NCBI GenBank assembly: GCA_028822955.1
Contig: JAPKCL010000035.1
Location: 1 to 15,136 of the forward strand
Direction: 5' to 3'
From: Candidatus Poseidoniaceae archaeon
GTDB taxonomy: Archaea; Thermoplasmatota; Poseidoniia; Poseidoniales; Poseidoniaceae
DNA length: 15,136 bases
The notes beneath the pieces were generated by a model. That model was not told the origin of the DNA. It did no database searches and worked only from the letters and a program-made list of their open reading frames with translations. Both the position numbers and the translations under genes were made by a program. Below, in pieces: positions 1 through 7,344 of the stretch; within the stretch, counting starts at the first letter, position 1; every line of letters begins with the position of its first letter.

Positions 1-1002
1 GAATTAGACCTCTCCCATGAACATATCGAACCAATGCTTCAAGAGAATCTTGAGCGTTTTGTCCTGTTCCCTATACAACAGGCAGAAATCTGGGAGATGT
101 ACAAGTTACACGCTGCATCCTTCTGGACAGCAGAAGAAATCGATCTCGCTGAAGACGCTAAGGATTGGAAAGCCCTCACCGATAACGAACGCCACTTCCT
201 TAAGCACGTTCTCGCATTCTTTGCAGCCAGTGATGGTATCGTCAATGAGAATCTCGTCACGAACTTCGCCGATGAAGTACAGTGGGCAGAAGCTCGTTGC
301 TTCTATGGATTCCAAATTATGATGGAAAACATCCATGCTGAAACATACTCCCTACTCATTGATACATACATCACCGATCCAAATGAGAAAGACCACTTGT
401 TTAACGCCCTTGAGACCGTTCCATCGGTGAAGAAGAAGGGCGGCTGGGCAATGCGCTGGTTATCCCGTAAGCACGGGTCTTTTGCACAACGCTTGGTCGC
501 ATTTGCTGCGGTTGAAGGTATCTTCTTCTCAGGTTCCTTTTGTGCTATTTTCTGGCTCAAGAAGCGTGGCCTTATGCCAGGCCTAACCTTTTCGAATGAA
601 CTCATCTCAAGAGATGAAGGTCTTCACTGTGACTTTGCTTGCCTTCTCCATAACAAATTGATTCGCGGTGCTGGCGAAAACATGATTCATCGAATCATTT
701 CAGAAGCAGTCGAAATTGAGATTGAATTTGTCACCTCTGCACTTCCAGTCTCTTTGATTGGAATGAACTCGGACCTTATGGAAGAATACATTCGCTTTGT
801 TGCTGACCGATTAATGGTCTCCTTAGGGGCAAGTAAACTGTATAATGCTACAAATCCATTCCCTTGGATGGAAATGATTTCAATGCAAGGAAAAACCAAT
901 TTCTTCGAAAAGAGAGTTGGAGAATATCAAAAGGCCGGTGTCAAAGACGGTGGGAACCTCGGAAGTGTCCAACAACGGTTCTCTGTAGACGAAGACTTTT
1001 GA
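1..1002 (+). CDS. nrdB: Ribonucleotide reductase class Ia small subunit (R2), 5' partial
   Basis: Beta subunit of aerobic ribonucleotide reductase, which holds the diiron centre and tyrosyl radical used to start reduction of ribonucleoside diphosphates. The reading frame is open from base 1 and the residues before the first visible ATG (base 34) already match the family (EPMLQEN, then RFVLFPI), so the true start lies upstream and the ATG at 34 is internal. Visible residues number 333. Counting from the ATG at 34, the iron ligands are D67, E98, H101, E161, E195 and H198, and the radical tyrosine is Y105 in ENIHAETYS. The segments SFWTAEEIDL, WLKKRGLMPGL and ELISRDEGLHCDF and the C-terminal tail ending FSVDEDF, which docks into R1, are those of eukaryotic R2 rather than the enterobacterial NrdB. 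All ligands are present, so it should be active. nrdA follows 59 bases downstream, same strand, almost certainly co-transcribed. Confidence 0.96.
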   Translation, partial: ELDLSHEHIEPMLQENLERFVLFPIQQAEIWEMYKLHAASFWTAEEIDLAEDAKDWKALTDNERHFLKHVLAFFAASDGIVNENLVTNFADEVQWAEARCFYGFQIMMENIHAETYSLLIDTYITDPNEKDHLFNALETVPSVKKKGGWAMRWLSRKHGSFAQRLVAFAAVEGIFFSGSFCAIFWLKKRGLMPGLTFSNELISRDEGLHCDFACLLHNKLIRGAGENMIHRIISEAVEIEIEFVTSALPVSLIGMNSDLMEEYIRFVADRLMVSLGASKLYNATNPFPWMEMISMQGKTNFFEKRVGEYQKAGVKDGGNLGSVQQRFSVDEDF

Positions 1003-1049
1003 ACCGTATTGAATTAACTAAAATGTTGCGCAATCACACATGAACATAT

Positions 1050-1054
1050 GGAGG
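1050..1054 (+). promoter_or_regulatory. Shine-Dalgarno site of nrdA
   Basis: GGAGG lies seven bases before the ATG at 1062 and fixes that start over the second ATG at 1068. The rest of the 59-base gap between nrdB and nrdA is AT-rich (about 1009-1024), so a secondary promoter for nrdA is possible but not shown. Confidence 0.8.
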
Positions 1055-1061
1055 AATAAAA

Positions 1062-3455
1062 ATGACAATGCAAGTAGTCAATAGAGAAGGGGAGCGGGAA
1101 GACGTTCGGTTCGATGCAATACATGACAAACTCAAGACCTTAACATACGGTCTTGACCCAACATGGATTGACCCTGGTCATGTTACCAAGTTAACCATTG
1201 AAGGATTGTACGACGGAGTCACAACCCGTGAACTCGATCAACTTGCTGCTGAAACCGCAGCCTCCCTCGCTTCGCAACATCCAGATTATAGCCGTCTTGC
1301 AGCTCGAATTTGTGTTGATGACCTCCACCGTTCAACCAAGACTGTCTTCTCAGAAGTCATTACTGATTTGCGCGAATATATTGACCCAGAATCAGGAAAG
1401 CACGCACCGCTTATCTCTGAAGAAGTCTATTCAATCATTATGGAAAATGCAGAACTCTTGGATAACCATGTTGATTACACTCGTGACCACAATTACGACT
1501 ATTTTGGATTTAAAACCCTCGAACGTTCCTACTTACTACGTTTGTATGGAGAAATTGCTGAGCGCCCACAACACATGTTGATGCGTGTCGCTGTTGGTAT
1601 CCATCATTCCAATATCCCGAAGGCTCTCGAAACCTATGACCTGATGAGTCAAGGCTACTTCACTCACGCCACACCGACTTTGTTCAACTCCGGAACTCCA
1701 ACACCTCAGATGTCATCGTGTTTCTTACTCACCATGCAAGATGATTCGCTTGACGGAATATACGATACCCTCAAACAGTGTGCTTTGATTTCAAAGTCTG
1801 CTGGTGGTATAGGTCTCTCAATTCACCACATTCGTTCAAAGGGCTCTTACATTAAGGGCACCAACGGGCAGAGCAATGGTATCGTTCCAATGCTTCGTGT
1901 CTTCAACGACACGGCTCGATATGTTGACCAAGGTGGCGGCAAGCGTAAGGGTTCAATTGCCATTTACCTCGAACCATGGCATCCAGATATCCTTGCTTTC
2001 CTCGATTTGAGAAAGAATCACGGAAAGGAAGAACTTCGTGCACGTGATCTCTTCTATGCTCTTTGGACACCTGATTTGTTCATGGAACGTGTTGAACAAA
2101 ATGCTAACTGGTCTTTCTTCTGTCCAAATGAATGTCCTGGGCTTCAAGATGCGTATGGTGCAGAATTCAAAGAGCTCTTTGAATCCTATGAAGCACAAGG
2201 ATTGGCTCGAGAAACGCTCCCTGCACGTGTTGTTTGGGATAAGTTAGTTGAGTCTCAGATTGAAACTGGAACTCCATACATGTTGTACAAGGATGCAGCA
2301 AATGAAAAGTCCAACCAAAAGAATCTTGGAACAATTCGTTCTTCGAACCTTTGCACTGAAATTATGGAATACACTGCTAAAGATGAGGTTGCGGTCTGTA
2401 ACCTCGCATCGATTGCTCTCAACAAATACGTAGATGTTGCGGCTCAATCTTTCAATCATCAACTCTTGTATGATGTTGCTTACCACGCAACAGGGAATCT
2501 GAATCGAGTCATCGATGTCAATTACTATCCTGTCGAGGAAGCTCGAAATTCGAACATGCGTCACCGCCCAATTGGTCTTGGTGTTCAAGGTCTTGCAGAT
2601 ACTTTTGCTCTTCTAAAGTTGCCTTTCGAGAGCCCAGAAGCCCGAAAACTCAACAAAGAAATTTTCGAAACAATTTACTTCGCTGCTTGTACCGCTTCGA
2701 AAGATGGAGCCATGGTCGAAGGACCGTACTCGACTTTCAAAGGTTCACCTGCAAGTGAGGGTAATTTGCAATTCGACCTCTGGGGAATGAATGAACACAG
2801 TGGACGATGGGATTGGACTTCACTGAAAGCAGAGATTGTTGAACATGGAATGCGCAATTCGCTTCTTGTTGCTCCAATGCCGACTGCTTCAACTTCACAG
2901 ATTCTTGGAAACAATGAATGCTTCGAAGCGTTCACATCGAACCTTTATGTCCGCCGAACTCTTTCTGGTGAGTTTATTGTATTGAACAAGCACTTAGTCC
3001 GAGATCTCATTGAATTGGGACTTTGGGGTATTGAGATGAAAGATGAAATCCTTCGTCACAAGGGCTCAGTTCAGGAGATTGCAGGAATTCCTGACCATGT
3101 TAAAGAGTTATACAAAACCACTTGGGAAATCAAGCAGAAACATGTTTTGGATATGTCTGCCGACCGTGGAGCATACGTCGACCAAAGCCAGTCACTCAAC
3201 ATTCACATGGTTGATGCAAATCCGGCTAAGGTCACTTCAATGCACTTTTATGGATGGAAGCAGGGACTAAAGACAGGTATGTATTATCTTCGAACCAAGG
3301 CTGCAGCAGATGCAATTCAATTCACTGTTGAAGCAAAGAAGGCGGAGGACCAAACAGTTGGTGGATTAGCTGAGCGTGCTGAAGATATTTCAAGTCTCGA
3401 AGCCATCGCTTGTTCACTCGATACTCCTGATGACTGCCTAAGTTGCGGTTCATGA
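1062..3455 (+). CDS. nrdA: Ribonucleotide reductase class Ia large subunit (R1)
   Basis: Alpha subunit of ribonucleotide reductase; reduces ribonucleoside diphosphates to the deoxy forms for DNA synthesis, together with the R2 protein encoded just upstream. At 797 residues it matches eukaryotic R1 (about 790). An ATP-cone regulatory domain occupies roughly residues 1-95, followed by the ten-stranded barrel. Active-site residues are visible: C220 (QMSSCFLL), N429, C431 and E433 (SSNLCTEI), C446 (VAVCNLAS), the radical-transfer pair Y741-Y742 (GMYYLRT), and the C-terminal redox cysteines C792 and C795 in CLSCGS. SKSAGGIG and APMPTAST are family signatures. The resemblance from end to end is to the eukaryotic enzyme, including its short N-terminus. 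The start at 1062 has a good ribosome binding site. No frameshift or missing catalytic residue is seen. Allosteric control by ATP/dATP is expected from the cone domain but is an inference. Confidence 0.97.
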   Translation: MTMQVVNREGEREDVRFDAIHDKLKTLTYGLDPTWIDPGHVTKLTIEGLYDGVTTRELDQLAAETAASLASQHPDYSRLAARICVDDLHRSTKTVFSEVITDLREYIDPESGKHAPLISEEVYSIIMENAELLDNHVDYTRDHNYDYFGFKTLERSYLLRLYGEIAERPQHMLMRVAVGIHHSNIPKALETYDLMSQGYFTHATPTLFNSGTPTPQMSSCFLLTMQDDSLDGIYDTLKQCALISKSAGGIGLSIHHIRSKGSYIKGTNGQSNGIVPMLRVFNDTARYVDQGGGKRKGSIAIYLEPWHPDILAFLDLRKNHGKEELRARDLFYALWTPDLFMERVEQNANWSFFCPNECPGLQDAYGAEFKELFESYEAQGLARETLPARVVWDKLVESQIETGTPYMLYKDAANEKSNQKNLGTIRSSNLCTEIMEYTAKDEVAVCNLASIALNKYVDVAAQSFNHQLLYDVAYHATGNLNRVIDVNYYPVEEARNSNMRHRPIGLGVQGLADTFALLKLPFESPEARKLNKEIFETIYFAACTASKDGAMVEGPYSTFKGSPASEGNLQFDLWGMNEHSGRWDWTSLKAEIVEHGMRNSLLVAPMPTASTSQILGNNECFEAFTSNLYVRRTLSGEFIVLNKHLVRDLIELGLWGIEMKDEILRHKGSVQEIAGIPDHVKELYKTTWEIKQKHVLDMSADRGAYVDQSQSLNIHMVDANPAKVTSMHFYGWKQGLKTGMYYLRTKAAADAIQFTVEAKKAEDQTVGGLAERAEDISSLEAIACSLDTPDDCLSCGS

Positions 3456-3588
3456 AGACTGATTGAAGTTTATAGACACTCGATGGATAAACTCTTCACT
3501 CGGGGATTTCAAGTCCTGCGGGTGAGGCCCTGGGTGCGTAGTAATCTTCACGCTTCTTTTCCTTGCTCGTAGGCGAATTTTTCAATTC
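3456..3588. other. Convergent intergenic region between nrdA and lpdV
   Basis: This 133-base gap separates the 3' ends of two convergent transcription units and holds no credible gene. A perfect inverted repeat (GAATT, four-base loop, AATTC; 3575-3588) abuts the lpdV stop codon; read on the minus strand its loop is GAAA. No T-run follows it on the minus strand. The middle (about 3500-3540) is GC-rich with imperfect pairing between TCAC and GTGA flanking GGGA/TCC. Short T-tracts around 3556 and 3578 could end plus-strand transcription. Function is unknown. Confidence 0.5.
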
Positions 3589-5019
3589 TCAAGCAGAATG
3601 AATTGCATGACCAAGAGTCGCAAGTACTGCCTCATGGGTCATTTCAGTCATGGTTGGATGTGCATGGATTGTTCCAGCAATATCCTCGAGTAAAGCACCC
3701 ATTTCAAGAGCAAGTGTCCATTCACCAACCAGTTCACTAATGTGTGTCCCGACACCTTGGATTCCAAGAATACGATGATCGTCTTCTCGGGCACAGACTC
3801 GAATGAATCCCGCGCTCTTTTCTGCTTCTTGAGTCAAAGCACGTCCGTTGGCTCCCAATGGGAATTTACCAATAATCACTGGATGTCCAGCGGCTTTTGC
3901 TTCTTCAGGTGAAAGTCCTACAGATACAATTTCAGGTTCTGTGAATACGATGGCAGGAACTGCGACTGGGTCGTATGCTCGCTTGTGGCCAGCAATAATT
4001 TCAGCAACCATTTCGCCCTGGAAGGAGGCGACGTGAGCCAACATTTCACCAGAATCACAAACATCGCCAATAGCATAAACGCCACGCATGTTTGTTTCAC
4101 ATCGGTCGTTCACTTTGACAAATCCACGTTCATCCAAAGCAACGCCTGTTGGTGCCAAAGATGCTGAGTTCGGTTTACGGCCAACAGTGACCAGTACCTT
4201 GTCGACAATGACATTCTGCATTTTCGATTCGTCTTTTTCATTTTTGTCAATGAAGTTGAGTTGTGTTCGACCATCCTTTGCTTTTTCTACACCTTTTGCG
4301 AAAACACCGAGATGGGTCTTAATTTTCTGCTTCTTAATTGAAATTTCAAGCGGTCGTCGTAGTTCTTTGTCAAAGATTGGCAGTACACTGTCCATTGCTT
4401 CAACAACAGTCACTTCAGAGCCGAGCATACGGAATGTAATTCCAAGTTCGAGTCCAATGTATCCTCCACCAACAATGGCAACATGTTTTGGTAATTCTTC
4501 AAGAGATAAAGCCTCACGAGAGGAGATGACGTTTTCGTCATAAGGCATGAATGGAAGTTCAATAGGAACTGAACCGTTGGCGAGAACAACATGTTCTGCT
4601 TGGATGATGATTGCATCTTTCCCTTCACCAACTTTGACTGTTTTGGCATCTTGGAATTCAGCCCATCCAATAACAAGTTCAGCACCTGCATTCTTGAGTA
4701 GATGTTCGACACCTTTGTTGAGTCGAGTGACGATTCCTTCTTTCCAAGAGACTAAGTTACTCATGTTCAGTTCAGCCGGTCCTGGAATTGAAATCCCCAT
4801 ATGACCATCATTGGATGCATGCTTCGATAACTTGTGGAATTGATGTGCGGCGTGGATCAAAGCCTTTGAGGGGATACAGCCTCGAATGAGACAGGTTCCA
4901 CCTGCTTTTTCACCTTCGACAATGATTGTTGACAAACCGAGTTGTCCTGCACGAATCGCAGCAACATATCCACCAGGGCCGGCACCAATTACGAGAACTT
5001 GACATTTTTTAGTCTGCAT
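3589..5019 (-). CDS. lpdV: Dihydrolipoamide dehydrogenase (E3), LpdV-like
   Basis: FAD flavoprotein that reoxidises the dihydrolipoyl arm of E2 and passes electrons to NAD+; last gene of the bkd operon. At 476 residues it is of normal length. The FAD-binding GAGPGG is at residues 12-17, the redox-active disulfide is C43/C48 (GGTCLIRGCIPSK), the NAD-binding glycine motif GGGYIGLELG lies near residue 185, a second FAD motif is AIGDV, and the catalytic pair H454/E459 sits in HAHPTMTE near the C-terminus. Segments such as ALIHAAHQFHKL and WKEGIVTRLNKGV resemble Pseudomonas LpdV, the E3 dedicated to the branched-chain complex, more than general Lpd (remembered family comparison, not an alignment). 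The residue after the first cysteine pair position is Ile where Asn is usual (CLN). The start is supported by GAGGTG overlapping the bkdB stop. It could also serve other lipoyl complexes in the cell. Confidence 0.95.
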   Translation of the reverse strand: MQTKKCQVLVIGAGPGGYVAAIRAGQLGLSTIIVEGEKAGGTCLIRGCIPSKALIHAAHQFHKLSKHASNDGHMGISIPGPAELNMSNLVSWKEGIVTRLNKGVEHLLKNAGAELVIGWAEFQDAKTVKVGEGKDAIIIQAEHVVLANGSVPIELPFMPYDENVISSREALSLEELPKHVAIVGGGYIGLELGITFRMLGSEVTVVEAMDSVLPIFDKELRRPLEISIKKQKIKTHLGVFAKGVEKAKDGRTQLNFIDKNEKDESKMQNVIVDKVLVTVGRKPNSASLAPTGVALDERGFVKVNDRCETNMRGVYAIGDVCDSGEMLAHVASFQGEMVAEIIAGHKRAYDPVAVPAIVFTEPEIVSVGLSPEEAKAAGHPVIIGKFPLGANGRALTQEAEKSAGFIRVCAREDDHRILGIQGVGTHISELVGEWTLALEMGALLEDIAGTIHAHPTMTEMTHEAVLATLGHAIHSA

Positions 5020-5026
5020 ATTTTAG

Positions 5027-5032
5027 CACCTC
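5027..5032 (-). promoter_or_regulatory. Shine-Dalgarno site of lpdV, overlapping the bkdB stop
   Basis: Read on the minus strand the junction is TGAGGTGCTAAAATATG. The last two bases of the bkdB TGA form the start of GAGGTG, which serves the lpdV ATG at 5019. The GAGG core is nine bases from the ATG. The layout suggests translational coupling. Confidence 0.7.
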
Positions 5033-6320
5033 ACATGAAAATTGTAGCCGGATGTTCGAGGTAAGACTTCACCAATTGAACAAGAGTTGCACCATTGTGA
5101 CCATCGACAACACGGTGGTCCCATGAGGATGAAAGGTTCATCATTCGACGGATGACAATGTTACCATCGATGACAACAGCACGGTCTTTGGCGTTGTGCA
5201 CGCCAAGAATTCCAACTTCTGGTTTGTTGATGATTGGTGTAGCACCTAATCCACCGAGTCGGCCAAGACTAGTAATTGTGAAAGTCGAGCCTGAAAGGTC
5301 TTCTGCAGTTGCTTTGCCATCTCGAGTTGCACTGGTGACACGCGTCATTTCTTCAGCAGATTGCCAAATATCCATCGCTTCCACATGTTGAACAACAGGG
5401 ACAAATAATCCACGGTCAGTTTGAGTTGCAATTCCAAGGTTAATCGCTTGGTGGCGGGTGACAACATTTGATTCATCATCATAGACAGCATTGCATTCAG
5501 GCTGTTCTCCTAATGCCTTGACTAATGCCATCATGATGAAAGGCAAATAGGTCAGTTTCGGTGCACCTTCAGGACGGGTAGCATTGAGGTGTTGTCGCAA
5601 TTCTTCGAGAACTGTGACATCGACTTCTTCAAAGTAAGAGAAGTGTGGAATTGTTGTGTAGGATGCAACCATGCCTTCTGCAATCTTTCTTCGTAGGCCA
5701 ATCACCTTGATTTCTTCAGTTCCATTCAGTTCTGTTCGAGCGGATGAACCCATTGGTCGTGCACGGCTTGCGCCACTTGCACCACCGGCAATATGTGCAT
5801 CGAGGTCAGCATGACTGATTCGACCTGCAGGTCCGGAGCCAGCGACCAAGTTGAGGTCGATATTGGCTTGACGAGCACGTTGTCGGACAGCTGGACTTGA
5901 CAATGCTTTGGTTCCTGCTGCACGTTGAACGGCAGGTGCTGCTGTAACTGCTTCTGCTTTTGGTTCAGGTACAGGTGCAGGTTTCGATTCTGCTTTTGGT
6001 TCAGGCGCAGGTTTCGATTCTGCTTTTGGTTCAGGAGCAGGTGTTGGTGCATCTGAAGATGATGCAGCATTTCCGTCTCCTTCAACTTCGAATTCAATAC
6101 AAACGACGCCAACAGGTAATGTGTCACCGGCTTCACCAACGACTCGAGTTACTTTCCCATCAACAGGTGAAGGGATTTCGACGGTTGCTTTATCGGTCAT
6201 TACAGAAAGAATTGGATCGTCTTCTTTGACGATGTCACCGACTGCGACCATCCATTCAACTACTTCGCCTTCGACGACTCCTTCTCCAATATCTGGCATC
6301 TTAAATGCAAACGTTCCCAT
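5031..6320 (-). CDS. bkdB: 2-oxoacid dehydrogenase E2, dihydrolipoyl acyltransferase (branched-chain type)
   Basis: Core of the complex: its lipoyl arm carries the acyl group from E1 to CoA. Domains in order, numbered from the earlier ATG at 6326: one lipoyl domain (about 5-80) with the modified lysine K46 in MTDKATVEIPSP; a Pro/Ala/Glu/Lys linker (about 92-128) built from PEPKAESKPA units; a peripheral-subunit-binding domain (about 142-178, SSPAVRQRARQANIDL); and the acyltransferase domain from about 205, with catalytic H404 and D408 in DHRVVDG. Two starts are possible. The ATG at 6326 overlaps the bkdA2 stop as ATGA but is only one base from the AGGAGG; the ATG at 6320 is seven bases from it, the spacing used by neighbouring genes, and gives 429 residues beginning MGTFAFKMPDIGEG. 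The second is preferred. A pyruvate-type E2 is the main alternative, but E1 and E3 neighbours argue for the branched-chain complex. Confidence 0.93.
   Translation of the reverse strand: MGTFAFKMPDIGEGVVEGEVVEWMVAVGDIVKEDDPILSVMTDKATVEIPSPVDGKVTRVVGEAGDTLPVGVVCIEFEVEGDGNAASSSDAPTPAPEPKAESKPAPEPKAESKPAPVPEPKAEAVTAAPAVQRAAGTKALSSPAVRQRARQANIDLNLVAGSGPAGRISHADLDAHIAGGASGASRARPMGSSARTELNGTEEIKVIGLRRKIAEGMVASYTTIPHFSYFEEVDVTVLEELRQHLNATRPEGAPKLTYLPFIMMALVKALGEQPECNAVYDDESNVVTRHQAINLGIATQTDRGLFVPVVQHVEAMDIWQSAEEMTRVTSATRDGKATAEDLSGSTFTITSLGRLGGLGATPIINKPEVGILGVHNAKDRAVVIDGNIVIRRMMNLSSSWDHRVVDGHNGATLVQLVKSYLEHPATIFM
5954..6042. repeat. 30-base tandem repeat in the bkdB linker
   Basis: Two copies of a 30-base unit (5977-6006 and 6007-6036) differ only at the last base, and partial copies flank them. 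They encode the PEPKAESKPA repeats of the flexible linker between the lipoyl and subunit-binding domains. Copy number probably varies by slippage between strains without breaking the frame. Confidence 0.85.
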
Positions 6321-6322
6321 AT

Positions 6323-7333
6323 TCATTCCTCCTGTGTTTTCTTTATTGCTTCAGCAATTCGTGCTGGACTTGGGATATAATCCCATTCTGTAGTGTGAGG
6401 GAAGGGTGTATCCCATCCGGTCACTCGAGCGATTGGTGCTTCCAAGTGATAGAAACAGCGTTCTTGAATTGATGCACTCATTTCTGCACCAAATCCACTG
6501 GTCTTTGGTGCTTCGTGAACAATAACGCAACGACCTGTCTTCTTGATTGAGTTGACGACTCGGTCCCGGTCCCATGGAACCAACGTTTGCAAATCGATCA
6601 GTTCACAATCAATTCCAGAATCCTTGATGGCTTGTTCACACATGTGAACCATAGTACCCCATGCAATCACAGTACAAGCACTGCCTTCTCGGACAATTCG
6701 AGCTTCTTCCAAAGGAACGATGTAATGGCCTTCTGGTACTTCAGCATCAGGATGACCACTCCATGTAGGGACATTGTGAGGGTCGCCATAAAATGGTCCT
6801 CGATAGCAACGCTTTGGTTCAAAGAAAATGACGGGGTCGTTGCATTCAATAGCAGCGGTCAGCAGGCCTTTGGCGTTGTATGGAGTTGAACAATAAACAA
6901 CCTTCAAGCCAGGCGTATGTGTAAATTGAGCCTCAGGTGACTGGGAATGGTGGTGGCCACCTTTGATTCCTCCACCGGCAGGTGTTCTGAAAGTCAATGG
7001 TGCTGTGAACTCTCCACCGGAACGGTGGCGTACTTTGGCAATTTCATTAACAATTTGGTCATAGGCTGGGAAGATATAGTCTGCAAACTGAATTTCAGCA
7101 ACAGGTCGCAGGCCATTCAAGCCCATTCCCATTGCAATCGCTGCAATTCCTCCTTCTGCAAGTGGCGAGTCAAAGACTCGGTGTTCTCCGAACTTCTTTT
7201 GCAAGCCGTCAGTAACTCGGAAGACTCCACCAAAGAATCCAACGTCTTCTCCAAAGATGACGACGTTCTTATCTTTCTCAAGTTGTACTTCCAAAGCGGA
7301 ATTAAGTGCCTTAATCATGTTCATATCAGTCAT
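6323..7333 (-). CDS. bkdA2: Branched-chain 2-oxoacid dehydrogenase E1 beta subunit
   Basis: Beta half of the thiamine-diphosphate decarboxylase that starts oxidation of branched-chain 2-oxoacids; forms an alpha2-beta2 tetramer with the product of the gene before it. Length 336 residues, usual for the family. Visible signatures: FGEDVGFFGGVFR (27-39), the cofactor-activating glutamate E60 in SPLAEGGIAAIAMGMG, EIQFADYIFPAYDQI (80-94), GGHHHSQSPEA with the active-site histidine H129, and the C-terminal HLEAPIARVTGWDTPFPH. The HSQSPEA, EPKRCYRGPF and GRCVIVHEA segments match the branched-chain E1 beta of Pseudomonas (BkdA2) more than pyruvate E1 beta; this is from memory of the families. The start at 7333 follows GAGGTGA that overlaps the bkdA1 stop. 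The bkdB ribosome binding site lies inside the last codons of this gene. Confidence 0.95.
   Translation of the reverse strand: MTDMNMIKALNSALEVQLEKDKNVVIFGEDVGFFGGVFRVTDGLQKKFGEHRVFDSPLAEGGIAAIAMGMGLNGLRPVAEIQFADYIFPAYDQIVNEIAKVRHRSGGEFTAPLTFRTPAGGGIKGGHHHSQSPEAQFTHTPGLKVVYCSTPYNAKGLLTAAIECNDPVIFFEPKRCYRGPFYGDPHNVPTWSGHPDAEVPEGHYIVPLEEARIVREGSACTVIAWGTMVHMCEQAIKDSGIDCELIDLQTLVPWDRDRVVNSIKKTGRCVIVHEAPKTSGFGAEMSASIQERCFYHLEAPIARVTGWDTPFPHTTEWDYIPSPARIAEAIKKTQEE
6328..6333 (-). promoter_or_regulatory. Shine-Dalgarno site of bkdB inside the end of bkdA2
   Basis: AGGAGG on the minus strand is formed by the final codons of bkdA2. It stands one base from the ATG at 6326 and seven bases from the ATG at 6320, so it decides for the second ATG as the bkdB start. 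Confidence 0.75.
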
Positions 7334-7337
7334 AATC

Positions 7338-7344
7338 TCACCTC
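7338..7344 (-). promoter_or_regulatory. Shine-Dalgarno site of bkdA2, overlapping the bkdA1 stop
   Basis: The junction on the minus strand reads TGAGGTGAGATTATG. The bkdA1 TGA supplies the first bases of GAGGTGA, and the GAGG core is seven bases before the bkdA2 ATG at 7333. The same arrangement occurs at the lipA/bkdA1 and bkdB/lpdV junctions. Confidence 0.75.

Noticed and set aside
3427..3463. C/D-box-like motifs (TGATGA and CTGA) at the end of nrdA
   Set aside because: TGATGA is explained by coding for conserved Asp-Asp before the CLSCGS tail, the spacing is too short for a C/D RNA, and no convincing D'/C' pair is present.
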